A stretch of DNA of 64,000 nt from Ciona intestinalis. Lineage: Eukaryota > Chordata > Ascidiacea > Phlebobranchia > Cionidae. The position numbers and the translations under genes were made by a program. The notes below the pieces were generated by a model. It did not search any database. It had not been told where the DNA came from and saw only the letters and a list, made by a program, of their open reading frames with translations. This document shows positions 11,801 to 24,200 of this stretch, one piece after another. Location: the NCBI RefSeq assembly GCF_000224145.3, contig NC_020176.2, positions 2,236,740 through 2,300,739 of the forward strand. The letters run 5' to 3'. Within the stretch, counting starts at the first letter, position 1. The number at the start of each line of letters is the position of its first letter.

Positions 11801-14362
11801 TATTTTTGTAAAAGCTGCTGTACTAAAATGTAGTTAAATTTTTGCGAACAGTTTTAAGGTGTGGCAGTATAGTAGGGCGGGAAGAAGGTGGGACAGCTTT
11901 TCGATCTATTTTTCGTCCAATTTAGTAAACAAAGAACATTAAAAGAATTATAAAACTGTATCCTCATGACTCCCATAGACCGTTGTTAATTGTTTAAATT
12001 GTGATCAGGATAATTGGATATTCTGTTCTAACGATACCCATCTTACCCCACAATACTATATGTTATATATGTTTAACGTTAGAAAAATCATATATTTTTC
12101 CCTTTGATATGTATACGCATACAATTCGCAATAAACAATGCTATACAACTTAAATAAAAATCTTTTTCAGGCAAAGGCGAGAAAAACTCGACTTCAGAAG
12201 ACGCTGAAATTGTCAAATTAATTATCCAGAAACCTAGAGACAGACACACACCGTTTTCGCCATGGACTGTACCCGCCAACTTTTTGCCACGCATTGAAGC
12301 AGTACATTCTAACCCCATGTTATGGTGGATAGGACAAGTTCAAAGCTACCTTATGCGTCCTCAAGAATGGCTGCTAAACGACTTAGAAACTTGCAAAAAG
12401 GAAATCGGCTTTGATCATCCAATAGTTGGGTAGGGTATAGTAGTTTGGGGTAAAATGATACTTTTTTTGTCCCATTTGGTAGTAAACAAAGAGTATTTAC
12501 ATAGTTATACAGTAGGGTGGGGAAAGATGGGACACCTTTTAAATCCATTTCCTCGTTCCATTTAGTGGTAAACAAAGAACATTCAAAGAATTATAAAGCT
12601 ATACCCTCACGACTCCCATAGAACGTTCTTAACTGAAAAAAAACACGATCAAGATATTTAGATAATATGTGCTTAAGGTGTCCCACCCCAACCCTACTAT
12701 ATAACCGTATCCTCACGACTGTAGAACTGTTAAGTGTTTAAACCACAATCAGGAAATATGGGACTTAGGTGCTAACGGTATCCCATTTTACCCCATGGTA
12801 CTATATCATTAACTTTTAAACAATTTAAAAAATGAAGTTGCATATTTTTTAACTCGTAACGGGCAGGGTTGCATGAAACAAAACACCTGTGTTAAATAGT
12901 AGTGTGGGGAAGACGGGACACCTTTAGAAAATAATATCCAAACATCCTGATCGTGTTCTAAAAAATTAACAACGGTCTATGTGATTCGTGAGGATACGGT
13001 TTTATAATTCTTTGAATGCTGTTTGTTTACCACCAAATGGGACGAGAAAATGTCCCACCTTTCCCACCCTACTATTTCGCTTAGGTATTTCCTGTATATT
13101 TTCCTCAGCGTTCATATAAGACGTACGGATAAGATTAGTGAAGCTGCCTACGTCGATTTATCAAGATACATGGTGCATGCGAAGAACTGGTTTGACCGTT
13201 ACGCCGAAAAAAATCCGAACAAAAGTTTCAAAAAACGAATTTATCTCGCTACAGATGAAGTAAATGTGACCCTAGAAGCGAACGAAAGGTATAAGTGTTA
13301 AAATTACTGTTGTTGTTTGGATATTTAATCCACATTAATTGTTTTCAATAATCAAGAAATGCTGTTAGATCTAAATAAAAGGCGGATTTAATAAAACAAA
13401 TAAAGTAATTGAATGAATAAAAAATATGTAGCGGACACTTCGTGCCTGAGTTACCACTAAAAAATAATCACTCACAAAGTAACATATATGGTAACTCGTA
13501 AGCTGGCACGAGGTGTATGAACACCCGTGTTATAATGACTCGTTTTCCGGCCACGCGAGGATAAACAAGTTACATTCATTTATTACATATACAAACTCGT
13601 GGAAAAGTTAATGCATATTCATCCAGATATCCTGAATACCAATTCATCAGCGGTTTGCCGAACGCGTCGTTTCACGCAGCGAAAAGAAGGGAGGAAGAAA
13701 CAGTAAAGTACCTTCTACACGATGTTTATCTGCTCAGAGACTGCGACTATTTTGTTGGGACATTTTCGTCGAACGTACGTGCTATTTTAAATGCTTGGGT
13801 ATAGTTCTGTGGGATAAGATGGGGGACTTTGAGCACATAATATCTAAATATCTTGATCGTGTTTTGAATAATTAACAACGGTCTATATGTATAGGAGTCG
13901 TAAGGATACGGTTTTATAACTCATTAAACTTTCTTTGTTTACTACCAAATTGGACGAGAAAATGGAACGAAAAGGTGTCCCATCTCCCCCACCCTGTATA
14001 CCTTTAATTAGAATTACATTCTTGTTCTATCTACCTAGATTGGTCAAATGGTGTACGAATTGCGACAAGCGTTAGACCGAGACACTACATTCGAAGCTGT
14101 CAGTTTGGACAATACGTACTTATACATCGGGCAGAGTACAAGATACCAAAAAGCTATTATGAATCACATCGGAATTTGCCAAAAGTTTGTCGACCGCAAA
14201 GAATGCGAAATTGATCTTAGAGTAGGGGACAGAATAAAAGTCAACCCGAAAGTGAATAAAGGTTACATGTATGGCGGGCGGAATATGAGAACCGGACGGG
14301 CTGGTTTGTACCCCGCTTATAAAGTGAGGGACATTGTAACTCCAGCGCGCTATCCATTTTAA
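8800..14362 (+). CDS. FUT8: Alpha-1,6-fucosyltransferase (FUT8)
   Basis: Golgi type II membrane enzyme that transfers fucose from GDP-fucose to the innermost GlcNAc of N-glycans (core fucosylation). Exons: 8800-8891 (likely first), 9736-9827, 10347-10539, 11136-11241, 11515-11752, 12171-12429, 13109-13288, 13627-13774 and 14039-14362. Phases all join and give 543 residues, against about 575 in vertebrates. Exon 1 gives MAGTTFKNIFSVLMVASFAL, a short cytoplasmic end plus signal anchor; its donor GTTTGT is weak, so this exon is the least certain. A helical stem follows. The catalytic part has the Cys-rich CRTAKKLHCDLRRTCGFGC segment, PMLWWIGQVQSYLMRPQEW, the GDP-fucose-binding GVHIRRTDK motif near residue 330, YLATDE and VGTFSSN. 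The last exon holds the C-terminal SH3 domain, ending GLYPAYKVRDIVTPARYPF. The match to FUT8 is strong along the catalytic part. Confidence 0.93.
8968..9272 (-). mobile_element. Complete tRNA-derived SINE, minus orientation
   Basis: Read on the minus strand, it starts with GCGCCGTGGCATAGTGGTTA (A-box-like), followed by a B-box-like GGTTTAAGGCTC. The body holds the reverse of GTGTCTTGCCCAAGGACACA, and the tail ends in repeats of CATT. It lies just after putative FUT8 exon 1. Confidence 0.8.
9284..9477 (+). mobile_element. MITE copy
   Basis: Complete, starting about 12 bp after the SINE ending at 9272; FUT8 intron 1. Confidence 0.85.
9945..10114 (+). mobile_element. MITE copy, strongly diverged
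   Basis: Recognised by AACAATTACCAGCG, CTATCAAATGGGACAAAA and the right end CCCCGACCTACTATAG, which runs straight into the next copy. Confidence 0.65.
10113..10293 (-). mobile_element. MITE copy
   Basis: Inverse orientation, abutting the previous copy to form a near-palindromic pair in FUT8 intron 2. Confidence 0.8.
10630..10842 (-). mobile_element. SINE copy with internal deletion
   Basis: The tail (GAATGAATGTAACTTTTTTT) and the head (GGCAGGCGCGCTAACCACTG) are present. The middle between TACCACATGTGTAAC and GGAGCAAATCC is missing. Intron of FUT8. Confidence 0.75.
10909..11105 (-). mobile_element. MITE copy
   Basis: Complete; ends 31 bp before the FUT8 exon at 11136. Confidence 0.85.
11868..12060 (-). 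mobile_element. MITE copy
   Basis: Complete, moderately diverged; FUT8 intron 11753-12170. Confidence 0.8.
12436..12806 (-). mobile_element. MITE copy split by a second MITE
   Basis: Left part 12436-12507, right part 12704-12806. The outer sequence AGTTATA / AACCGTATCCTCAC rejoins cleanly when the inner copy is removed. It begins only 6 bp after the FUT8 donor at 12430. Confidence 0.85.
12508..12703 (-). mobile_element. MITE nested inside another MITE
   Basis: A complete copy inserted at a TA of the outer copy, with TA at both borders. Shows that the family inserted into itself and supports a TA target duplication. Confidence 0.85.
12896..13075 (+). mobile_element. MITE copy
   Basis: Complete, slightly shortened; ends 33 bp before the FUT8 exon at 13109, so only the pyrimidine tract separates them. 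Confidence 0.85.
13412..13591 (+). mobile_element. 5'-truncated SINE
   Basis: Body and tail only, plus orientation: ATGGTAACTCGTAAGCTGGC to ACAAGTTACATTCATTTATT. FUT8 intron, about 35 bp before the exon at 13627. Confidence 0.75.
13800..14000 (+). mobile_element. MITE copy
   Basis: Complete; starts 25 bp after the FUT8 donor at 13775. Confidence 0.85.
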
Positions 14363-15242
14363 AACTGTTTCTTTTTCTATACTGTTTGATTTGCGTAAAA
14401 TACCCTTTTCATTGTTTTTAACAATTTTGCCGCTTAGAGCGTATAACGTTCGCGCATTATTTTATCAATATTAAAAATATATATATAATTTTCAACATTT
14501 ATAGCGCTTTTGTGGGCAGAAATACTGTATGTATATAAAGTATGGTGGGGGAAGATGGGACACCTTTATTACATAATATCTAAATACCTTGATCGTGTTT
14601 CAAACAGTTAACAACGGTCTATGGGAGTTGTGAGGATACGGTTTTATAATTCTATGAATGTTCTTTGTTTACTACCAAATGGGACGAGAAAATAACATGA
14701 AAAAGTGTCCCATCTTCCCCCGCCCTACTATATGTACCTACAACGAATAGCAACACACGTATGTATATATGGATATATTTATTACAGATAATAAGCACTA
14801 TATTACTTTGACGAGACGAATGACTAAATTGGTCCACCATGCGTCGGTAGTTGGCGCTAGAGACTTGGCGATTCGAAAAATGAATTGTGACGTAATAATA
14901 GGAAATGCGCTACACAGAAAATGACGTCGTATGATTTGGAAACCCCATATATTTGCTTGGGGGATTAATGTAATAATGTATGAAGCCACCCTTAGTGTAT
15001 AGGAACAGGTTAAACTGTGAAATGATCATGTTAGGGAAATTTTTCAACATTTTTTTTGGAAAAAAAATTAATAATTTCATTTTTTTATAATTTTACCATC
15101 AACTAAAAATTGGACTTTTTTAAAACTAAGCAGCAGTTTTGGTGTTTGTTTATTTACGTTCATTAGTAAATTATGACCTAGAGTAACCTCTGTATATTGG
15201 GTCAATGAACCTTACATGATAGAACATGGAAATCATATATAA
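14363..15242. other. Convergent intergenic region, FUT8 / adaptor beta
   Basis: This is the 3' flank shared by two convergent genes. It contains one MITE (14537-14733) and, on the minus strand, an AATAAA (15149-15154) about 90 bp past the adaptor stop codon. Nothing else recognisable. Confidence 0.5.
14537..14733 (+). mobile_element. MITE copy
   Basis: Complete; 3' flank of FUT8. Confidence 0.85.
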
Positions 15243-18200
15243 TTAGTTTCGGCAGATTGCGTCAATGCTGGCATGAATTAACGGTGACACTTGAACCTGT
15301 CTGCACTTGTACGCCATCTAGTGAGAACAAAATATTGCATTAAACAAAACATAGAAACATTAAACAAAATGAAAAATTGCAAAAAATTCAAAATTATTAT
15401 TTTTTTTTTCAAATTTGAAAGTTTCAACAATTGTAAAAAAACATAAAAATTTCTTAAAAAAAACATAGTTTATTGTTAAAAAATTAAACAAAAACAAAAA
15501 AAAACTTACATTGTATGTTGTGGGAACCCCTGGTGTGACTTTAAGCTCCATAAGTACCCATATATCCCGGGGTAGTTGCAATGATAAGTAGACCATATCT
15601 TTGCCCTCAACTGTGCGCTTTGCGATCATGAAGACATTGTTTGATTTCAACTTATCAATTATGACGGCTAAACGCGAGAAAAAAAAAATCGTTTTTTTAT
15701 AAAAAAATTCACCATGAAAATAATTTTGTTATTTGTTTTGCTGTTCCTGGCCTATTATTTCCAAGAACTGGCTAAAAACAGTGTAGTTTTATCATTTGGC
15801 AGATAAAACCTTACCGCCAATATATAAAGCAGTTTAAAAAAATATTATCAACTAATCATACCAATATTTCTTATGTTTTTTTACCAACCATTTTTTTGTG
15901 TGTAAAAAAATTCATATACCCGCGTTTTATTCTGGCTAAAAATTGTCGTAAATTTACTTTTTTTGTAAAATTTTGTTTTACTTGAGTTTTCTATGGTTCT
16001 GAAGTAATTTTATTTTATTTTTCCTCTTACAAGTGTTGATGTTGGGCACGGAACCCAAATTATCGAGCGAAAACGACTTCTCGTGTGTCGGTGGGATGTC
16101 CTTCCATGTCGTGAGGAAAACTTTGCGATCTATTTGAAAAAAGATGATAAAGAACTTGAAAATATAGAAATTTCTTGAGATAAGCGGATAACATACGTGG
16201 GTGTTGGGGTAATGGACCAACTTAGGCCAAAATCTTGGGCCCGCTGGCGTGCCTGGCCTTCATAGAATAGAATGTACAGACACTGGTCATAACTCATAAC
16301 ATATGATAACTAGTTTAAAATAAATGAAATTTGTTGGGTTAACGTATGTTTCAGTGTCAGGGTAATGGGCCAACTCTGGCCAAAATCTTGGGCCCGGTGG
16401 CGTGCCTCTTCTTTATAGAATAGAATGTATAGACAGTGGTCAATATTCATTAATTCTCCAGCATTTTTGCCATACATGTCTACTCTTGTAGGATAGCACA
16501 CAAATCAACCTAAATAAGCCATACAATATAAAATTACGAGTGTACCATAAGTAAAAAGCATGGCACGTTAGTTATTGTTGTTATTCTATATGGGTTTAGT
16601 TAAATTGCGAGGCAGGTCAGGGTTTTATTTCACAGTTAACCAATTTTTATAATGAGTGTTGTTTTTTTTCTTTGTTTATTACAGTAAATATAGTAGGGTG
16701 GGGAAGACGGGACACCTTTAGCACATAATATCCAAATATCCTGATCGTATTTTAAACAATTAACAACGGTTCATGGGAGACGTAGGAATACGGTTTTAGA
16801 ATTCTTTGAATTTTTTTGTTTACTATAGAATGGGAAAAGCAATAGAATGAAAACGCGTCCCATTTTCCCCAGTCTACTATGTTTAGAACAAACCAATTAC
16901 CCATTTCTCCTTGCTCCAAGAACAATATATGGGTTGGGACCAATGTTGAAAAGTAAAACACATCAAAGTTGTTCTTCACAGCAACCTGGAATATTGGTTA
17001 GGTTTAGGTTTTGAGTGAGTTTTATTTGTAGTCTAAAATATTTTTAATATATTTTTTTAAAGGTGTTGAGTATTAAGCCTTTTTTTTGTATTAAGTAAAA
17101 CACTTTGGTAAAAAAAATTGTTAATATATTTGTATATGGCCAGTGTGTCACAACTCACAAGTTCAGCAAACTTTTATAAATGCGCAGCTATAAAAAGATT
17201 CAAAACCATTGCGTAAAGGTGGCTGTATACAGTATCCAGAATTCGTCCCGTTTGTCTGTTTTGTCCGGATTTCGCTGCCGCATGCAGAATTGGACACGGG
17301 TTTGCAAACGACTTCGCACGCCAATTTGCATGCCAGATACTGTGTACAGCCACTTTTAGATCGTTATTTTTCATACCGCTAAATAAAGAAAACAGTGTTA
17401 TATAGAAAGGTTAAAACAGGTAGCTTTACAAAATACAAAAAACATATTTTGTAATGTGAAAATTCCAAGTTTAAAAAACTGAGCAAAAATTTTCTGAAAT
17501 TAGTGGGCGCAGAAAATAATTAATCTTTGGAAAATAGAAAAATACTTTTAAGTGTGGAAAACCCGGTAATTAAAAGCAAAAGTGTGCGGTAAATTTTATC
17601 CACAAAACAACAGTCAAAAGCTGCGGTAAAATTGATCCACAAAAACATGCTGTTCCACCTGTAGGTTATTGAGTGGTTCCATCTTTTGAACAGCTCCGTT
17701 TGAGTTTAGTGGCAAAGAAACATCAAAACTTTGATTTTGATGAACCATGGGTACGTTAAGGGGTATGTTGGGGGCAAGACCGAAACTGTAAACAACAAAA
17801 AAAATTAAAGATTTTTTTTCGAAATATTTTCCAAAATTTTTTAAAGAAAATTTTCAAAAATAATTTTTTAAGAAAATGTCCCCCTCCCAAAAATATTCAA
17901 GGAAACTAAAATAAAGTGTTTAAATGTGTCAACAAAAATTATTTGAATAAATGACCAATTATATCCTGTGGAATGTTATGATGCAAAATACGGGATTTTT
18001 CTGTGGTTTTTGGTCTTTGCAGTGTCAGTCGCTGGCAAAAATTTCCAAAGCAATTTGTCGGCAAATCGTGGATCGCGTAGCGTAAACAGTTGGTATCATG
18101 ACATCACACATGATACCAGGCACCTGATTGCCTCGAGCGCGTAAAGTAGTCGGAAATCAAGAATGATAAAAAACTTTAAACGTTTCAGAAACGCCCCTTA

Positions 18201-21200
18201 ATTATAAGACGTTAAAAATGACACATTTTCAATTACGATCTGTTTTAAACTGAAATTTAAAAAAAAATTTTTTTAAATTATGAAATATATTACAATCTGT
18301 TTTGAACTAAAATTCTTGAAAAAAATTAAAATTATGAAATATATTACGATCTGTTTTAAACTAAAATTCTTGAAAAATATAAAAAACGAAATATTTTATG
18401 ATCCGTTTTGAACTTAGAATTGTTGAAAAAAACCGATTGAGTTATTTAATTGAAACCAAAATACATAAATTTTATATTTAAAAATAAAAGTTTCGAAATC
18501 TGTGTAAAATTTATTCTTACAAAATTCTGAAAAATTATAAATATTACCAAGAGCCTAAAAAAAAAATATTGATTAACTTGATTCTAATAGTAGTAAAATA
18601 TATTCCAAGAATTCAGCTTAAGTTACGTATTAGATGTCCTATTTAAACCTCTCCTATAAATGTACACCAGATGTATATATTTAGAGATGAAATTGAAAAC
18701 CAATTGACGCTTTCGCGGGATTATGTATTATTTTTGTAACGTATGACATACAAGATGATGAGGTACATCGTAACTGACGCATAGAACCAGTCAACTTTCT
18801 ACTAAAGAATAGCCAGGGGCTAAAAAGCAGCACCATTCTCCAAAAGTGTGACGTCGCCGCCGCCGAAAAACGACATGCAGGACGGTCTGGTACGGTAATA
18901 GAATTATGAATCAGAAACTTGGTGAAAAGTGGTGCCTTATATAATGTGGATGTACCATCTAGGAATGACACTTGGAAGTACCACTGTGCACAGATTTATT
19001 AACGATATTTTATGGTATAAGGTAATGATTACAGATTGCACTATGTAGATAAAAAACGTATATAAAGACAGCACCATTCTCCAAAAGTGTGACGTCACCG
19101 CCGCCGAAAAACGACATGCAGGACTGTCTGGTACGGTAATAGAATTATGAATCAGAAACTTGGTGAAAAGTGGTGCCTTATATAATGTGGATGTACCATC
19201 TAGGAATGACACTTGGAAGTACCACTGTGCACAGATTTATTAACGATATTTTATGGTATAAGGTAATGATTGCAAAGATTGCACTATGTAGATAAAAAAC
19301 GTATATAAAGACAGCATTGGCTGTTTCGTTTTTAAACAGAAACTTGTTTTAAAAGATTTTGTTTCAATTTTTTGATATTTCAAAACTACCCATGTGAGTG
19401 CTATATAAAGACAGAACTGACTTTGGATTTATTAAAGCTAAAAACTTATAGTTAAATTTTTGTTTTACAGATTATAATTTAATATTTATATATATATATA
19501 ACCGAAAACAGAGTAGTTTTAAAATAGTATATATAAAAGCAGAATTGCGGTTTCAATTTGGAATTGATAAAAATCGTTTTTGTCTTACTCATGAATTTGT
19601 GTTTTACAGATCGTATTTCAACTTTTTTAGGATATTTTTAAATTACTCAAAAATATGAGTGCTATTGTAAAACTTGCATTTATTTCTGCATTAGTTGTGT
19701 TGCAGTTAAATACACAAGTCAAAGCAAGTAAGTCTAATACTTGTATAGTAGTGTGGGGTAAGATGGGACACCTTTAGCAGAAAATATCCTGATCATGTTT
19801 TAAACAATCAACAACAGGCTATAGAAGTTGTGAGGATACAGTTTTATATTTCCTTGAATGTTCTTTGTTTACTACCAAATGGGATGAGAAAATAGATTGA
19901 AAAGGTGTCCCATCTTAACCCACTTCAGTATATGTTAAATAACCATTAGTAATAGTATCATATGTTTAGTAGTCCAACAAAATATGTCTAAAATTTTTGC
20001 TTTATAAAAGCCTATAAAAATTTTAAACAGTTGAAATTTTATAAATGATTTTAACAAGATTTTAAAGAAAAATGTTTTTCCAAAACGATATAATATATAT
20101 ATTACAGAAGTTATTTTTTAATTGAGAAGTTTAAAAATATATCAATATTTATATCTATATCTATAATTGCTATTCACCACATAGTATTAATTTTATAATG
20201 TTAAATTTTTAGGTACTGTATGCAACTCAGTCACGTGTACAGACAGAAGAGCTTCTATCCATTACAGAGGATACAACACACTATATAGCAGTATTAGAGC
20301 TATTAGGAGTTTAACTGGACGAACAACAATCACAATTTACTTGAAAAATATTCAGGTAATTTTTAGTAATTTTTTGAAGAGTAATTTTTTTTGAAGAGTA
20401 ATTTTTTTTTTAATTTTGGGATTTTTTTTGTAATTTTTATGCTATAGCAAGTTTTGAGTATATATATAATTGTTTTTTAGTCCAATTGTTTAAAAATAAA
20501 ATAATAGTAAATTTAGCTATAAATAATGTACCTACAATTTCATATTAATTTTTACAGGCAAAAAATTATACAAAGTAATTATTTTAAATTTTATTTAAAA
20601 ATTATTGTAAATTTTAATTTAAATTTTTTCAGAATTTTCACCCTGGTATTACGTACTTTCAAATCCAAACAATTGGCAAATACAACAACTATTATTCGAT
20701 TATTACATCACAAGACAGAGTCATTACATTGGAAGACACTGAACAAGTCTCTTTCCATGTTATGTTATGGGATAACATACAATATGACATTGAGTATTAT
20801 AGTAAGTGCTATGTGCCACCTTATAGAACAGTATATATAGTAGGTTGGGGGAAGATGGGACACATTTTTCTATATTCTTGTCCCAATTTATAAAAATGTA
20901 ATGGAAAAATAACCGAAAACAACCAAAACTTATTGTATACTGCAAATCTTCTCTTTAAGTAATCTATACTGTTTTTTTTTTAATTAAATTTTTTTTCTAT
21001 TTTTAAATTTATTTTTTTAAATATTTTACAGTGGATCATTCTATACCAAAAAATTTCTCCCCGTTTTTATATACCGTATTTTTTTAAAATTAAAACTAAT
21101 AAATTTTTTTTCACAGTGGATTGCGAAGTGGCGAAAGGTAAAAGCGTCACTGTACAAGTCCCTAAGCCTGTCGAAGCTCGTTCCACACAATACCAATCGG

Positions 21201-24200
21201 CATGGGACCAATACTGGGGCGTCCAGCCCCAAGTAGTGACCCCTCCAAGGTGCTGGATCATTTTACCCACAATGCGAAATGAAACAGTACAACTTTCAAC
21301 TTGGGACCAGATGTTTCAGAGCTATTACAACTTCCCTACTTATTACAATACGAGGGTTGGACAGACTGCAGCTATGGAAGTACATAAGACTTTTGTGACT
21401 TTGAACAACATAAACTTGAGAGCGGACACAGCAATTAATGTAACAAGTGTATTTACAGGTAAATTGTGACAAGAAAAAAAATTTCAAAATAATTCTCGTT
21501 TTTTTTAAGCTTTAAAATTATTAAAATGTTTTTTTGGGTCTTGATACATTTATATTTTTCTAGTGTACTTCTTACAGTTTTTTGAATACCTTACTATAAC
21601 TACAAACTGCATTAAAAAAATTCTGAATTCTGAAACTGCTTTTCCCAAATTTTAAAATGAAATATTATGCACTAATTTTTTTCTACTAAAAAATTACTGT
21701 TTTAAAATTCTTAAAAATCACATTTTCTAAATTTAATACAATCTTGAATCTAAATATATTTTTTTTAGATAACACAGTTATGGGTGCTACTACCGACACC
21801 CCAATGGCTCTTGTGTGGGTGAATAGGCACAACAGACCAGCAGGTTTAGATGATGGTACCGTAGTATCAAGTATGATATTGGTTGACCTCTTATGTGACA
21901 ATAATACAGGATGTGACCAAGCACAATTTACAATGACTACAACTGGTAAGGGTTGAATTTTATGAGAAGTGACAAAAAATAAATTAGTGAATTTTTATAA
22001 TTTTTTTTTTTCTAAAAAAATTACTTCCAACTTTTAATAATTTGTGCATCGAACATTTTAAAAAATCTTTAAAAAATTTGTTAACATTTTAAATTTTTTT
22101 TATAATTTTTTTTATATCTTTGATGTCAGCCACTAACTGTGGTTCTGTTACGTGCTTAATTATGTATATTAAACAATAAAAATATTTATTTTATATTCTA
22201 TATGGTTGAGGTCCTATGTCAGCGGCATGGGATTTGGCACAGACATTTAACATATTTTTTAGAAATGTGAATTTAAATTGTTTTTTTTATCTTGAAAAAC
22301 AAACTGTCTACTTGTTATACATTTTCTGTGATCTGATTACATTTATTAAAAAAATATTTTTTTATTTAAAAATGTTTTTATTTAAAAAAAAAATCACAGT
22401 AGTCCAGATTGTATTCAAATAATAATGTTTTTTTATTCTTTTTTTACAGCAATGGGAGAAGCAGATGTTAACTGTGTTCGGGTAAGTCAAATTTGGATAT
22501 AAACCCATATGCAAATTTTATATACACCATTTGGAAAGTTCCAATTTGCATAAAACTTTATAATGTATACACAAATATCCTAGTTGGCAAAAAACAATGC
22601 CTTTGTTTTTGTTCTATTGTAACTCCCATATTTAAATAAAACGGTAATTTACATACAACTGCCACACTTCTTAATGTGTATACAGATTATGAAAAATTAT
22701 AATTTACACACAAATGCTCAAATTTATTTTATATACACCTAGAAAAATATCATTTTTTTTGCCTTTACATTTTTTGGCCAAATAAATTTTTGGTAAAATT
22801 TACTAAAAATCTAAACTGTTAAGTCACACTATAAGAATAGTTATCCGAATTCCTATTTTTATACAGAGAGAACAATACTGTAACTACAACATAGGAAACA
22901 TGACAACAACGTGCGAAAACCAGGTCATTCTACCACCAGAACTAGCGCTAGCAACAGCTACAGTTGACCAGCTCAGTTCAACTACATGTCCTGCTTACCA
23001 AGAAGTTTTAAACCAACTCTCAACCACTGTTGTAAGTTATTTTTTATAAAATTAGCGACAATTTAAGAATTATATAGTCATGTGGGAAAAGATGGGACAC
23101 CTTTTTATTCGGTTTTTCTTGTCCCATTTGGTAGTAAACGAAGAACATTTAAAGAATTATGAAACCGTATCCTCACAACTTTCATAGACCGTTGTTAATT
23201 GTTTAAAACAAGATCAGGATATTTAGATATTATGTGCTAAAGGTTACCCATCTTCCCCCACAGTACTATATACAAAATTTGATTTTTATAAAGATCTAAA
23301 ATAAACTTTTTGTTTTTTCATTTTAAAAGTATAACATTAAGAGCTGTTTAACTGCCAAAAAATTTGAATACAAAAAAATTTTTAGATAAATAGGGCCTGT
23401 GAAATTGTGTTGTTAAATTTTGCTATTTTTGTTATTAGAACAGCCTTCCTGAACCAGAATTAGACACAGAGGGAAGAAATTGGTACGCAGGGTGTCAATC
23501 ATATCAATACTACTGTAACAGAAGAAATTGCTATGGACGTAAGTTACTTTCAAGTTTCATGAAGTTAAAATATAGGATTTTTAGGCCTACGATTGCAAAC
23601 TAAATGGTAATAACTTGGTATTAAAACTTCAAAATTAATTGTAATATATATATATATATAATTTTGGTAATAGACTAAATCTGGCCCAAGTCCTAGGTCC
23701 TTGACAAGGACCTCGCCCACAAAGAATATACAATATATATGTGTATAACAGTTGTGTCTATATCTGCTTGAAATGTCCAAATCCTAGTTTTGATTCGATT
23801 TTAACTATTTGCAGTTACCAACGCCTGCCATTACTATTGTTATGTGATAAAGATGCGGTACTGCAGTTCTGTACAAAGCAGAGTGTTTGCCTAAGTTCTG
23901 TACAAACCAAACCACCACGACATTAAAATTATTCTTTTGCTTTATCATTATTCATTGCAGTTCGAAGGCGGTGCAGGAAATTCTGCTACGTGGTGACTAA
24001 AATCCTTTCTATATGCAACCGGCATTCTTTTTTTGCTTAACTTTCCGCTTTTCTCATTTCAATTATATATATATGAAAAAGGTTCATTTTTTTTTACCTT
24101 AATAATTTATTTAATTCAACATGGTTTTACCATTTTCTAATCATGACATTTTTCAAACTTTAGTTTTTGAAATTTTTTTCAATTCATGGACAAAATAAAC

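Noticed and set aside
18681..19212. Two similar minus-strand frames (start [16 protein letters not shown])
   Set aside because: They only mirror the tandem promoter duplication. No splice signals or signal peptide fit, and the differences between the copies look neutral.
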